From positions 2,604,001 through 2,668,000 of the forward strand of contig NZ_CP133777.1 of the NCBI RefSeq assembly GCF_034347385.1: 64,000 nt of DNA. Direction: 5' to 3'. The stretch's first letter is position 1; each line of letters starts with the position of its first letter. The position numbers and the translations under genes are program-made. This document shows, piece after piece, positions 55,606-62,733 of this stretch. The notes below the pieces were generated by a model that saw only the letters and a list, made by a program, of their open reading frames with translations, made no database searches and was not told the origin of the DNA. The stretch is from Actimicrobium sp. CCC2.4 (lineage in GTDB: Bacteria; Pseudomonadota; Gammaproteobacteria; Burkholderiales; Burkholderiaceae_D).

Positions 55606-56340
55606 CTAGCCGGATTTTTTCACCAGTAGCTTGTCAACCCATCCTTCCCCGCGGGAAGTCGTGACGCGATACAGTCCGTCGTGTTCGTCACCCATGTAAA
55701 TCACTTCCTCGCCCCTGCCCAGGGTCAGTAATTTCGGACTGCCTTTGCTGGACTGGCGATAGACGTCGATACCGCCAATCTTACCGACGAGGGCATCACC
55801 GGATTGCAAGCGGGACTCTGCCGGAACGCTGCGGTAGCCCCCCATACCGGCGTCCGGCGCGGGGCTGGCGCTACCGCTACCGCCTTGCGTACTCTTGAAC
55901 GCCGCGTAGTTCTGGTCGATGGCCGACTCGCTAAAACCATTCAGCGTCTTACTGCCAAAAACAATGAACGGTACGCCTCCCTTGCCACCAAGTTGTTTCA
56001 TTTCAGCCTGGTAGCTCTTGTTGGCTTCGATATCGCGTTCGACGAAGGGGATATTTTTTTGCTGCATATAGGAAGCTGCTTTCTTGCAGTAGCCGCACCA
56101 CGAGGTCCGGTACAGGATGACTTTTCCTTGTGCGTCTTGCGGCACTTGCGTACCGCTGGCAATTTGTCCGGACGAGACCTCGGTAATCGAGCGGATCGTG
56201 TCGAACAGCACATCACCGGATCGCCCCTGCATCAAGCCCTTGAGCATGTTGCCGTAATCCTGTGCTCCGGCCGGTTGCATTGCTGCGCCGCTCATCAGCG
56301 ATACCGTGAGGATCGTCAGCGAGCTCGTTTTTTTGATCAT
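55606..56340 (-). CDS. Exported glutaredoxin-like protein with C-terminal SH3-type domain
   Basis: A 244-residue protein with a signal peptide (LTILTVSLMSGAAMQPAGAQ). Residues about 72-145 form a glutaredoxin domain with CGYC (C82, C85) and the cis-proline region GGVPFIVFGSKTLNGFSE. After a Gly/Ser/Pro linker, residues about 180-244 (IDVYRQSSKGSPKLLTLGRGEEVIYMGDEHDGLYRVTTSRGEGWVDKLLV) look like a bacterial SH3 domain. It would reduce or isomerise disulfides, or glutathionylate, in the periplasm. It is the last gene of the pseudopilin operon, suggesting a role in maturing those proteins, several of which have cysteines. AGGAA precedes the ATG. Confidence 0.85.
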   Translation of the reverse strand: MIKKTSSLTILTVSLMSGAAMQPAGAQDYGNMLKGLMQGRSGDVLFDTIRSITEVSSGQIASGTQVPQDAQGKVILYRTSWCGYCKKAASYMQQKNIPFVERDIEANKSYQAEMKQLGGKGGVPFIVFGSKTLNGFSESAIDQNYAAFKSTQGGSGSASPAPDAGMGGYRSVPAESRLQSGDALVGKIGGIDVYRQSSKGSPKLLTLGRGEEVIYMGDEHDGLYRVTTSRGEGWVDKLLVKKSG

Positions 56341-56354
56341 GATGGATTCCTGGT

Positions 56355-56741
56355 TCAGGTGAATTGTCCGTCGCTCGACTGATGCACGGCATCAAAGCGT
56401 ATTGCCGTGTCGGGTGACGCCAGCCGTTGTCCGATCGCCAGTCCATACCGTTCGGCCGCACCGCCACAGAGTTCAAGGCAGGCATACGCGCCCGGTGCCA
56501 CGGCAATGCCGAACGGTCGCAAGCGCGGATAGATCGCCACCACCGTCCCGGTCAGATCGATGAAGACGACATCAATGGCGAAGCACATGAAAGCCGTGTG
56601 GATGTTGTTGCAAGGGACCAGCAACAAGGCGCTGTCGTAGGCAAGGCGGCGCTTGCCGAGCAAGCCGACCAGACGTTGCCAGAAGGTGCTGGCTACGGCG
56701 ACGCGCAAACCGGGGATGCCGGCAATTTCGATGATGTTCAT
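56355..56741 (-). CDS. DUF192 family protein
   Basis: A 128-residue protein of the DUF192 family: WQRLVGLLGKRRLAYDSALLLVPCNNIHTAFMCFAIDVVFID and AYACLELCGGAAERYGLAIGQRL are its signatures. Function unknown; members often appear beside Tad pilus genes. No signal peptide, unlike many members. The ATG overlaps the stop of the Flp-like gene (ATGA). Confidence 0.9.
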   Translation of the reverse strand: MNIIEIAGIPGLRVAVASTFWQRLVGLLGKRRLAYDSALLLVPCNNIHTAFMCFAIDVVFIDLTGTVVAIYPRLRPFGIAVAPGAYACLELCGGAAERYGLAIGQRLASPDTAIRFDAVHQSSDGQFT

Positions 56742-56920
56742 TCTGGTAGCGATAGTGAGTAACTGTAATTTTGGTAGGCGGTCCGGAAAGCGTTCATCAG
56801 TTCAAGCAGGCTGCTATCCGGGCCCAGGCCGATGCCAAGTGCCAGCACCAGAGCACCGCACACAACCAGATATTCAACCATCGACTGGCCTGACGGCCGA
56901 CGATACGACAGCTTTTTCAT
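56738..56920 (-). CDS. Flp/TadE-type small prepilin-like protein
   Basis: A 60-residue protein with a type IVb prepilin signature: basic leader MKKLSYRRPSG then QSMVEYLVVCGALVLALGIGL. Cleavage after the glycine would leave the Glu at +5 and Tyr at +6, the Flp hallmark, and one hydrophobic helix. It then has a short tail (LMNAFRTAYQNYSYSLSLPE). Too short to be TadE; closest to Flp, though the tail is longer than usual. Both ends overlap neighbours by ATGA. Confidence 0.82.
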   Translation of the reverse strand: MKKLSYRRPSGQSMVEYLVVCGALVLALGIGLGPDSSLLELMNAFRTAYQNYSYSLSLPE

Positions 56921-57645
56921 TGGCGTCCTTGCAAGGTTGTTGTCGTGTTCAACACGATCGAGGTTAGCTCGCCACTGCGGCTGATGACGGCCATCGCGTC
57001 TTTGCCTGGCGACTTGAAATACAGCGTGCGGGCATCCGCAAGTTGCGCCGGCAGGCTGCGCTGCGCTGCGGCACCGGCACCGATTTCGCGCTCGAACTGG
57101 TAGCCATCGGTTGTCATCAGGCGCAGCAAGGCATCCCGATTAACGGACTCGGCATGACGGTTGAGGATCACCATGTGGTGCGCCTGCCGGCCATTTTCCT
57201 GCGAGCTCATCTGGCTGCTGATGACCGAGCCGGCCGGCAGGCGATCAAGCCAGCGTGCATCTGCCCCCTGCCCTTGCCCATGGTCCCTGACCATCGTCGC
57301 CAGGTCGGTCACGGCGACGATGCCTTTGCTGCCGGCACCGGCGGCTTCAACTTGTACCGTGATGTAAAAGCCGCCCTCGGCCCGACCCAGCACCTGCTTG
57401 CCGGCCGCGGCACTTTCGACCAGCGGCTGGCCGAGCGAGCGCCGGAATGCATCAAGCAAATCGGCGGGACGGCGCGACGACACGAAACCTTTCACGCGCA
57501 TCGGCAAGCCGTTGACCGTCATCTGATCAGCGATAGCAAAGGTGTCAAGCCCGGCGGGCAGCGTCGGACTTGGCCATAGTGTGGCAGCCAATGCCGTGGC
57601 GCTGGCAAAGAGCCAGGCCAGGATCGAAAGCAAGCAGTAGCGCAT
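56917..57645 (-). CDS. Exported protein of unknown function in the pseudopilin operon
   Basis: A 242-residue protein with signal peptide (LLSILAWLFASATALAATLW), hence periplasmic or secreted. TFAIADQMTVNGLPMRVKGFVSSRRPADLLDAFRRSLGQPLVES suggests a small alpha/beta domain repeated twice (the second copy near ESVNRDALLRLMTTDGYQF). No family recognised. The ATG at 57645 is chosen because it starts the signal peptide; a GTG at 57663 overlapping the upstream stop is an alternative. The stop overlaps the Flp-like ATG. Confidence 0.75.
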   Translation of the reverse strand: MRYCLLSILAWLFASATALAATLWPSPTLPAGLDTFAIADQMTVNGLPMRVKGFVSSRRPADLLDAFRRSLGQPLVESAAAGKQVLGRAEGGFYITVQVEAAGAGSKGIVAVTDLATMVRDHGQGQGADARWLDRLPAGSVISSQMSSQENGRQAHHMVILNRHAESVNRDALLRLMTTDGYQFEREIGAGAAAQRSLPAQLADARTLYFKSPGKDAMAVISRSGELTSIVLNTTTTLQGRQ

Positions 57646-57659
57646 GGTGTGGGCATGAT

Positions 57660-58475
57660 TCACTCGACCGGTTTCAGACGGTCCTGCGGGACGGCATCGC
57701 GCCACTTTTGCAGGTTGCCGAATTCGGGTGGACGGACTTTGAACATGTCAACCAGGCCCACCCCCAAGTCAATGATCGGCGACAGGGCCGACACCGCGGT
57801 CGGGACAGGTGCCAGCCTGCCAAAGCGGTTTTCGGTTTCTTGCGGCGATGGCGAACTCCATGGCTCGAACAGCAAGCTGGTATGCCGCTGCATCGATAAA
57901 TCAATCGTATCGAAAGGAACGACGCTCTTGATCCCTGCCGGCAGGTTGGCCAATTTCACCGAGACATTGGCGGTGTAGATACCAGGAGTTTGCAAGCCCG
58001 CCCTTGCGGAATTTGCCAATGGCACGCGATTGAATGGTGCGCTGTCCGACGCGCCGCTGAAGCCGCCGGCATGCGTGCTGCTGCCATTGCCAAAAGACAG
58101 ACCGACATCGCTGAATCGCGCAATCAGCGGATTGTTGTACGGATCACGCCAGGCCAGGTTGCGGTTGGCATCGACGTCACCGGCGACATCATTGGTCTTG
58201 ATAGGCGCATCGCTGTTACTGAAAAAGCGCCGCCGTACTTCATCAGCCAGTTGCGCTTCCGGCTTCCAGCCATCGACGCTCTGAATATCGTTGCGCGTGG
58301 TCGCATCAAAGGCCGCATAGCGACTCGCCATCTGGGTCGCGTGACGGATGTCCTGATATTTGCCGATCATCGGGAATAGCAGGAAGAGCGGGATGAACGC
58401 GACGGAAAGGACGAGGAATTCGACGACGGATTGACCGCGCTGGGAGGCGGTTGCGGATGTGGTGGGGCGATTCAT
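57660..58475 (-). CDS. TadE-like pseudopilin
   Basis: A 271-residue protein with a TadE/type IVb prepilin start: basic leader MNRPTTSATASQRG then QSVVEFLVLSVAFIPLFLLFPMIG, with Glu at +5 and Phe at +6 after the expected cleavage. The long periplasmic part (residues about 60-271) has no clear domain. In Tad systems such proteins are minor pilins. The ATG overlaps the stop of the upstream gene (ATGA). Confidence 0.85.
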   Translation of the reverse strand: MNRPTTSATASQRGQSVVEFLVLSVAFIPLFLLFPMIGKYQDIRHATQMASRYAAFDATTRNDIQSVDGWKPEAQLADEVRRRFFSNSDAPIKTNDVAGDVDANRNLAWRDPYNNPLIARFSDVGLSFGNGSSTHAGGFSGASDSAPFNRVPLANSARAGLQTPGIYTANVSVKLANLPAGIKSVVPFDTIDLSMQRHTSLLFEPWSSPSPQETENRFGRLAPVPTAVSALSPIIDLGVGLVDMFKVRPPEFGNLQKWRDAVPQDRLKPVE

Positions 58476-59266
58476 TGCGGTGAATCCGTCGGTGGAAGCT
58501 TTTGAGAAATGACGCGGTATTTTCCGGACAACTGCGGCAGCAATGTAGTGATCGGTATCATCACATTCGTATGGATTTCGATCGCTTCCTCAGTAAGCGA
58601 ATTCCCCGTACTGACCTGCGCTAACTTGGACTCCCTTTTTAAAATTACTCCTAGTGGCGTATCCGAAAAGGACAAGTTGGTCACTTTTGAAAAGGCCCCG
58701 TCTCTTGCCACACAAACGCGACGCGACGCGACAGCTGAGTTCTCGTAAAAGGTACAAGCATGTCCGGCGATCATTGTCGATGCGCCTTTTAATTCAGTCT
58801 GATTCCGTTTGAATTTTTGATCCGGAAATTGCCCCAGCGATGCGAAGTCAACATCGCAATAACCTGCGGATAAATTTCTTTCCGGTTTGGTGGTGCAGGC
58901 ACCCAGGGAGGTCCAGGCGGTGATTTCATGCGTCTCTCTTTGCTTAAGTTTGCAATCCACAGTCGCTTCGTAGTAGATGTTTGTTGTAGCAATGGTTGTT
59001 GCGCCTGGGGTGTAATAGACATCCTTGATGATCGAGGCGGGTGGCGCCTCTGGAAGACGCATGCCATGTAATGCGCAACTTTCGGCATTTGCTTTAATTG
59101 TTTTATTTGCCATCGTCTGAAGAAAATGACTCACCAATCTCACATGCTGAACCTCAATCATCCGTTCGCTCTCTGGAGACCCGAACGCCGGCCGATCGAT
59201 GGATAAGGCGCTCAGCAATAACGTTGCCAACGCTGTCCATTTGATTGTGTTGATTGCATCCTGCAT
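58472..59266 (-). CDS. Exported cysteine-containing protein of unknown function
   Basis: A 264-residue protein with a hydrophobic N-terminal segment (WTALATLLLSALSIDRPAFG), likely a signal peptide. At least five cysteines lie in the first 180 mature residues (SCALHG, DCKLKQ, ACTTKP, YCDVD, ACTFYE, VCVARD), consistent with disulfide bonds and with the exported glutaredoxin in the same operon. GGAG lies 5 bases before ATG 59266; the in-frame GTG at 59269 is too close to it. Base composition is noticeably more AT-rich than in flanking genes. Confidence 0.75.
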   Translation of the reverse strand: MQDAINTIKWTALATLLLSALSIDRPAFGSPESERMIEVQHVRLVSHFLQTMANKTIKANAESCALHGMRLPEAPPASIIKDVYYTPGATTIATTNIYYEATVDCKLKQRETHEITAWTSLGACTTKPERNLSAGYCDVDFASLGQFPDQKFKRNQTELKGASTMIAGHACTFYENSAVASRRVCVARDGAFSKVTNLSFSDTPLGVILKRESKLAQVSTGNSLTEEAIEIHTNVMIPITTLLPQLSGKYRVISQKLPPTDSPQ

Positions 59267-59329
59267 CACTACTCCGAAGAATTTATTTGACGAGCTCTCA
59301 AGCCCATGGAGGTGGTTATTTGAATGCGG

Positions 59330-60769
59330 CTACGGCGTACTTTGCTGAAGCCGAACCTGCCAGTAAGGATTGAACAGGCTACCGATTTCACGCTTTTCGT
59401 GACTGCCAATTTTTTCTGCATACTGGTTGTAATTGCCTTGTGTCAGATCATTAGGAACTGTCAGTGGGCGTTCGAAATACACTTCGCCTCCTGCTACGGC
59501 AGTCATCACGCCATCGGCGAAATTATTCTGAAAGTTGTTCAGGCGCGGTGTGCTGGCGATGGTCGACGTGCCTGCAGAGGTTCGTGTATTGGCCGCGTTG
59601 CGGGTCAGCCGGACGCGAAATTGCATGACCGGATCACCGACAGCGGGATCGAGGGCGGAAATATCATAAAACGAAGGCAAGCCGGTGTAGGCCGTCCACT
59701 CCGACGAGGAAGCAGCACGACTGGCTCGCGGGTTGGTTGCAGGAGACCCCCCGAGCCGCGCCCCGGATTCATCCTGATCCTTGTCGGAGGGATGGGCTTG
59801 TTGTTCACCGTAGCCGATGACATGCTCTCTTATGTTGCAATCTAAATTAATTCCACCGGCATTGGTAACTCGCCAAAAGGATTCTGTATCTTCTGCCTTC
59901 CATTCGTCCAGGTTGATCAATTCAGTGCCGCCGCGTCTCTTAACGGAATTTTTAAGATTTTTCCCGACACACTTCCATTCTTTAGGGGGTGGCGCCAATG
60001 CCTCCGAAGTCCAGTTACGCTCACGAACAAACTCATCCGAGTAAGCAGCAAGCTTGGCGACTTCGGCAAACCGCACCCGTGCAGCACCGGAATATTGCGT
60101 CGTAAAACCATTGAGTACATCTGTCGCTCCGGCGGTGGTGGCCGAAGGTTCTCCAGCGAAAGCAGCAACAGTCACGGCACCATCGCCAGCATAGTTACGA
60201 TCAGCGACTTCCTGCATCACGCGCATGCTGGCATTCTGCAAATAGGCCGGGGCATGCAACAGTGCCTGAGAGGACAGGATTGCTCTTTTGCTGGCTTCAA
60301 TAGGGGAAATCGCTGCGGCTGAAACTCGCGTCACATCTTGACCTGCCAAATCAATTATGTCGGTACCGAAGAACGATGCGGCGTAGCAGAAAATACCGTA
60401 AAGCGGGTCATAGTTGAATACGGCGGCAGACACTGCAGAAAAGGGATTCTGACATTCAAGAAACTGAGGTATCAGATTATTCGCATGCCTCGACACATAC
60501 TGCCCCCAGGAAGACAAACTCACCATCTGCGCCACCAGCACCTCATTAGCCACCAGCGCCCGATTACTGTAAGCATCAAAATTAAGCGCCCTGGCCTGCA
60601 TCACGCCGGCACTGTAGGCGACTGCGTCGGCGGTGTTGACGAGCTTGGTTTTTTCACTGCTGAGCTGGCCGGTGTTGAACAGGAAGAACAGCGCCGTCAA
60701 TCCGCCCATCAGGACGAATATGCCGTAGATCAGCGCTTGTCCGCGCTGGAACTGACTACCTCGGTACAT
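59330..60769 (-). CDS. TadG-like pseudopilin / pilus assembly protein
   Basis: A 479-residue protein beginning MYRGSQFQRGQALIYGIFVLMGGLTALFFLFNTGQL, the Flp-pilus-assembly TadG-type N-terminus (PF13400 type), one transmembrane segment then STADAVAYSAG-like (LVNTADAVAYSAGVMQARAL), which is characteristic. The bulk is periplasmic or extracellular with cysteines (LECQNP, IFCYAA, EWKCVGK, LDCNI). No von Willebrand A motif (DxSxS) was seen, unlike full-length TadG. It is the first gene of the operon; GGAG precedes the ATG. Confidence 0.85.
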   Translation of the reverse strand: MYRGSQFQRGQALIYGIFVLMGGLTALFFLFNTGQLSSEKTKLVNTADAVAYSAGVMQARALNFDAYSNRALVANEVLVAQMVSLSSWGQYVSRHANNLIPQFLECQNPFSAVSAAVFNYDPLYGIFCYAASFFGTDIIDLAGQDVTRVSAAAISPIEASKRAILSSQALLHAPAYLQNASMRVMQEVADRNYAGDGAVTVAAFAGEPSATTAGATDVLNGFTTQYSGAARVRFAEVAKLAAYSDEFVRERNWTSEALAPPPKEWKCVGKNLKNSVKRRGGTELINLDEWKAEDTESFWRVTNAGGINLDCNIREHVIGYGEQQAHPSDKDQDESGARLGGSPATNPRASRAASSSEWTAYTGLPSFYDISALDPAVGDPVMQFRVRLTRNAANTRTSAGTSTIASTPRLNNFQNNFADGVMTAVAGGEVYFERPLTVPNDLTQGNYNQYAEKIGSHEKREIGSLFNPYWQVRLQQSTP

Positions 60770-60950
60770 GGATGCTCCAGCCGGGTTGAGATTAAGTAAA
60801 GGGGTGATTGAACAGGTGCGACAACAAAGAGAGTTGGCTTTTTTTAAACCAATCGCGCCATCGTAGCGAAGCGCAGCGTGTCGGCAAAAAGAGTGTTTTG
60901 GAAGAGGTGATATTTTTGAAGTCGGTCAACATTCAACCGATTCAGTTGTA

Positions 60951-60978
60951 AAAATACAAACTCGCAGCGAGCGCTGCG
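60951..60978 (-). terminator. Intrinsic terminator of the MdlB-like gene
   Basis: Arms CGCAGCG (60963-60969) and CGCTGCG (60972-60978) followed on the minus strand by AGTTTGTATTTTT. The loop is only two bases, so in practice the stem would open a little. It ends the exporter operon 19 bases after the mdlB stop. Confidence 0.65.
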
Positions 60979-60996
60979 CATTTTTCTTGCGCCAGT

Positions 60997-62733
60997 TTAA
61001 TCCGTCAATTGCTGCAACAAATACAGCTTCTGGTAAATCCCGTTGTCGATCGCCATCAGCTCGTCGTGCGTGCCCTGCTCGTCGATACGACCGTGGTTCA
61101 GCACGATGATGCGGTCGGCATCACGGATGGTCGACAGCCGGTGCGCGATGGCGATCAGCGTGACGCTGCCGCGCAATTCATCGAGTGCGGCCTGCACCAC
61201 TTGCTCGGTTTCGCTGTCGATGTGCGAGGTGGCTTCGTCCAGAAACAGGATGCGCGGCTGGCCGGCCAGTGCACGGGCCACGGCGATCAGCTGCTTCTGG
61301 CCGGTTGACAGGCGCGCGCCGCCTTCGCCGAGCGACGTGTCGTAGCCCTCTTCGAGTGCCAGGATGAAGTCGTGGGCCTTGGCAGCGCGGGCGGCGATTT
61401 CTATCTGGTCCTGGCTGTAGCCGCGGCCCATGTCGATATTCTCGCGCGCGCTGGCGGCCAGCAGGAATGGCTCTTGCGGCACCAGTCCGACATCTTCCCG
61501 GAAGGCTTCGTCGCCGATCGCGCCCAGTGGAATCCGGTCGATGGCGATGCTGCCGTGTTGCGCGGTATAAAAGCGCAGCAGCAGACTGAGCAGCGTCGAC
61601 TTGCCGCTGCCGGTGTGGCCGACGATGCCATAGAACGCACCGGCCGGAATTTCCAGGCTGAGGTCGTGCAGCACGTCCTGACCGGGCGCGTAGCCAAATC
61701 GCAGATTGCGTATCGAGACCGCCCCCGCGCTGATGCGCTCATTACTGCGGCTGGGAACTACCTGACGTTCATTGAGCAGCGTGTTGACCCGCGCTGCCGC
61801 CACCACCGATTGCTGCAACTGGCTGAACTGCAGCGTGATCTGGATCAGCGGATCGACCACGCGGGCGATGTAGCTGACGAACGCATACAGCACACCGACT
61901 TCCAGCCCGCTGAACTGGCGCTGGCCGAAGCTGTAAATCACGCCGACCAGCAACAGCACATTGAGCAAATCCAGCGCCGGACGCAGCAGCCACGCATTGG
62001 CGCGCAGCTCGGCCACGCGGGCGTGGTATTGCAATTGATTGGTGGCGCGGAAACGGTCGCCAAAACGCAGCGCCGCATTGCTGGCCTGCAGCACCGGCAT
62101 GCCGCCGATCGATTCGGCCACCTGCGCATTGATCTCGCTACGCAGTTCGCGTGCCCGGGTCACGGCCGGCGCACTCATGCGCTGGTAAAACCAGACGATC
62201 ACGATCACCGCCGGGAACAGCATCAGCACTACCAGCATCAGGCGCCAGTCGAGCCAGGCCATCGCCAACATCGCGCCGGTCAGCACGATGCTGCTGTCGA
62301 GGATCACGAACAGGACCTGGATGTACAGGTTCTTGACCGCCTCGGTATCGTTGGTCACGCGGCTGACCAGCTGGCCGGTGATGGCCTTGTCGAAGAACGC
62401 CATCGGCAGGCGCAGCACATGGCCGTAGACCGATTCGCGCAGGCGCCGCACCGAGCGCATCGCCAGTCCCGACAAACGCGCCAGCTGAAAATAACGGACG
62501 ATGCTGGCGACCCAGCCGGTGACGAGGATGCCGGCCAGCAGCGCGATCATGCGCGGCCAGTCGAGCTGGTGCGGCAGCAGGTGATTGTCGATCAGCGACT
62601 TGCCCAGCAGCGGGCCGAGCACTTCGAGGCCGGCGGCCAGCACCAGCCAGGCAGTGCCGATGAACAGGTGACGCCGGTCCGGCGCGGCCGAGGTGCGCAG
62701 CAGCGCAATGGCCTGGCGGGTTTCAGAGCGCAT
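60997..62733 (-). CDS. ABC exporter subunit with fused membrane and ATPase domains (MdlB-like)
   Basis: A 578-residue half-transporter: six membrane helices (from HLFIGTAWLVLAAGLEVLGP, residues about 20-310) then an ATPase domain with Walker A GHTGSGKST, Q-loop VGLVPQEPFLL, signature LSTGQKQL and Walker B ILFLDEATSHID. The ATG at 62733 overlaps the upstream stop by 11 bases; the open frame extends to 63027 but only as a shadow of that gene. It forms a heterodimer with the MdlA-like subunit. Cargo unknown; relatives export drugs, lipids or peptides. Confidence 0.93.
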   Translation of the reverse strand: MRSETRQAIALLRTSAAPDRRHLFIGTAWLVLAAGLEVLGPLLGKSLIDNHLLPHQLDWPRMIALLAGILVTGWVASIVRYFQLARLSGLAMRSVRRLRESVYGHVLRLPMAFFDKAITGQLVSRVTNDTEAVKNLYIQVLFVILDSSIVLTGAMLAMAWLDWRLMLVVLMLFPAVIVIVWFYQRMSAPAVTRARELRSEINAQVAESIGGMPVLQASNAALRFGDRFRATNQLQYHARVAELRANAWLLRPALDLLNVLLLVGVIYSFGQRQFSGLEVGVLYAFVSYIARVVDPLIQITLQFSQLQQSVVAAARVNTLLNERQVVPSRSNERISAGAVSIRNLRFGYAPGQDVLHDLSLEIPAGAFYGIVGHTGSGKSTLLSLLLRFYTAQHGSIAIDRIPLGAIGDEAFREDVGLVPQEPFLLAASARENIDMGRGYSQDQIEIAARAAKAHDFILALEEGYDTSLGEGGARLSTGQKQLIAVARALAGQPRILFLDEATSHIDSETEQVVQAALDELRGSVTLIAIAHRLSTIRDADRIIVLNHGRIDEQGTHDELMAIDNGIYQKLYLLQQLTD

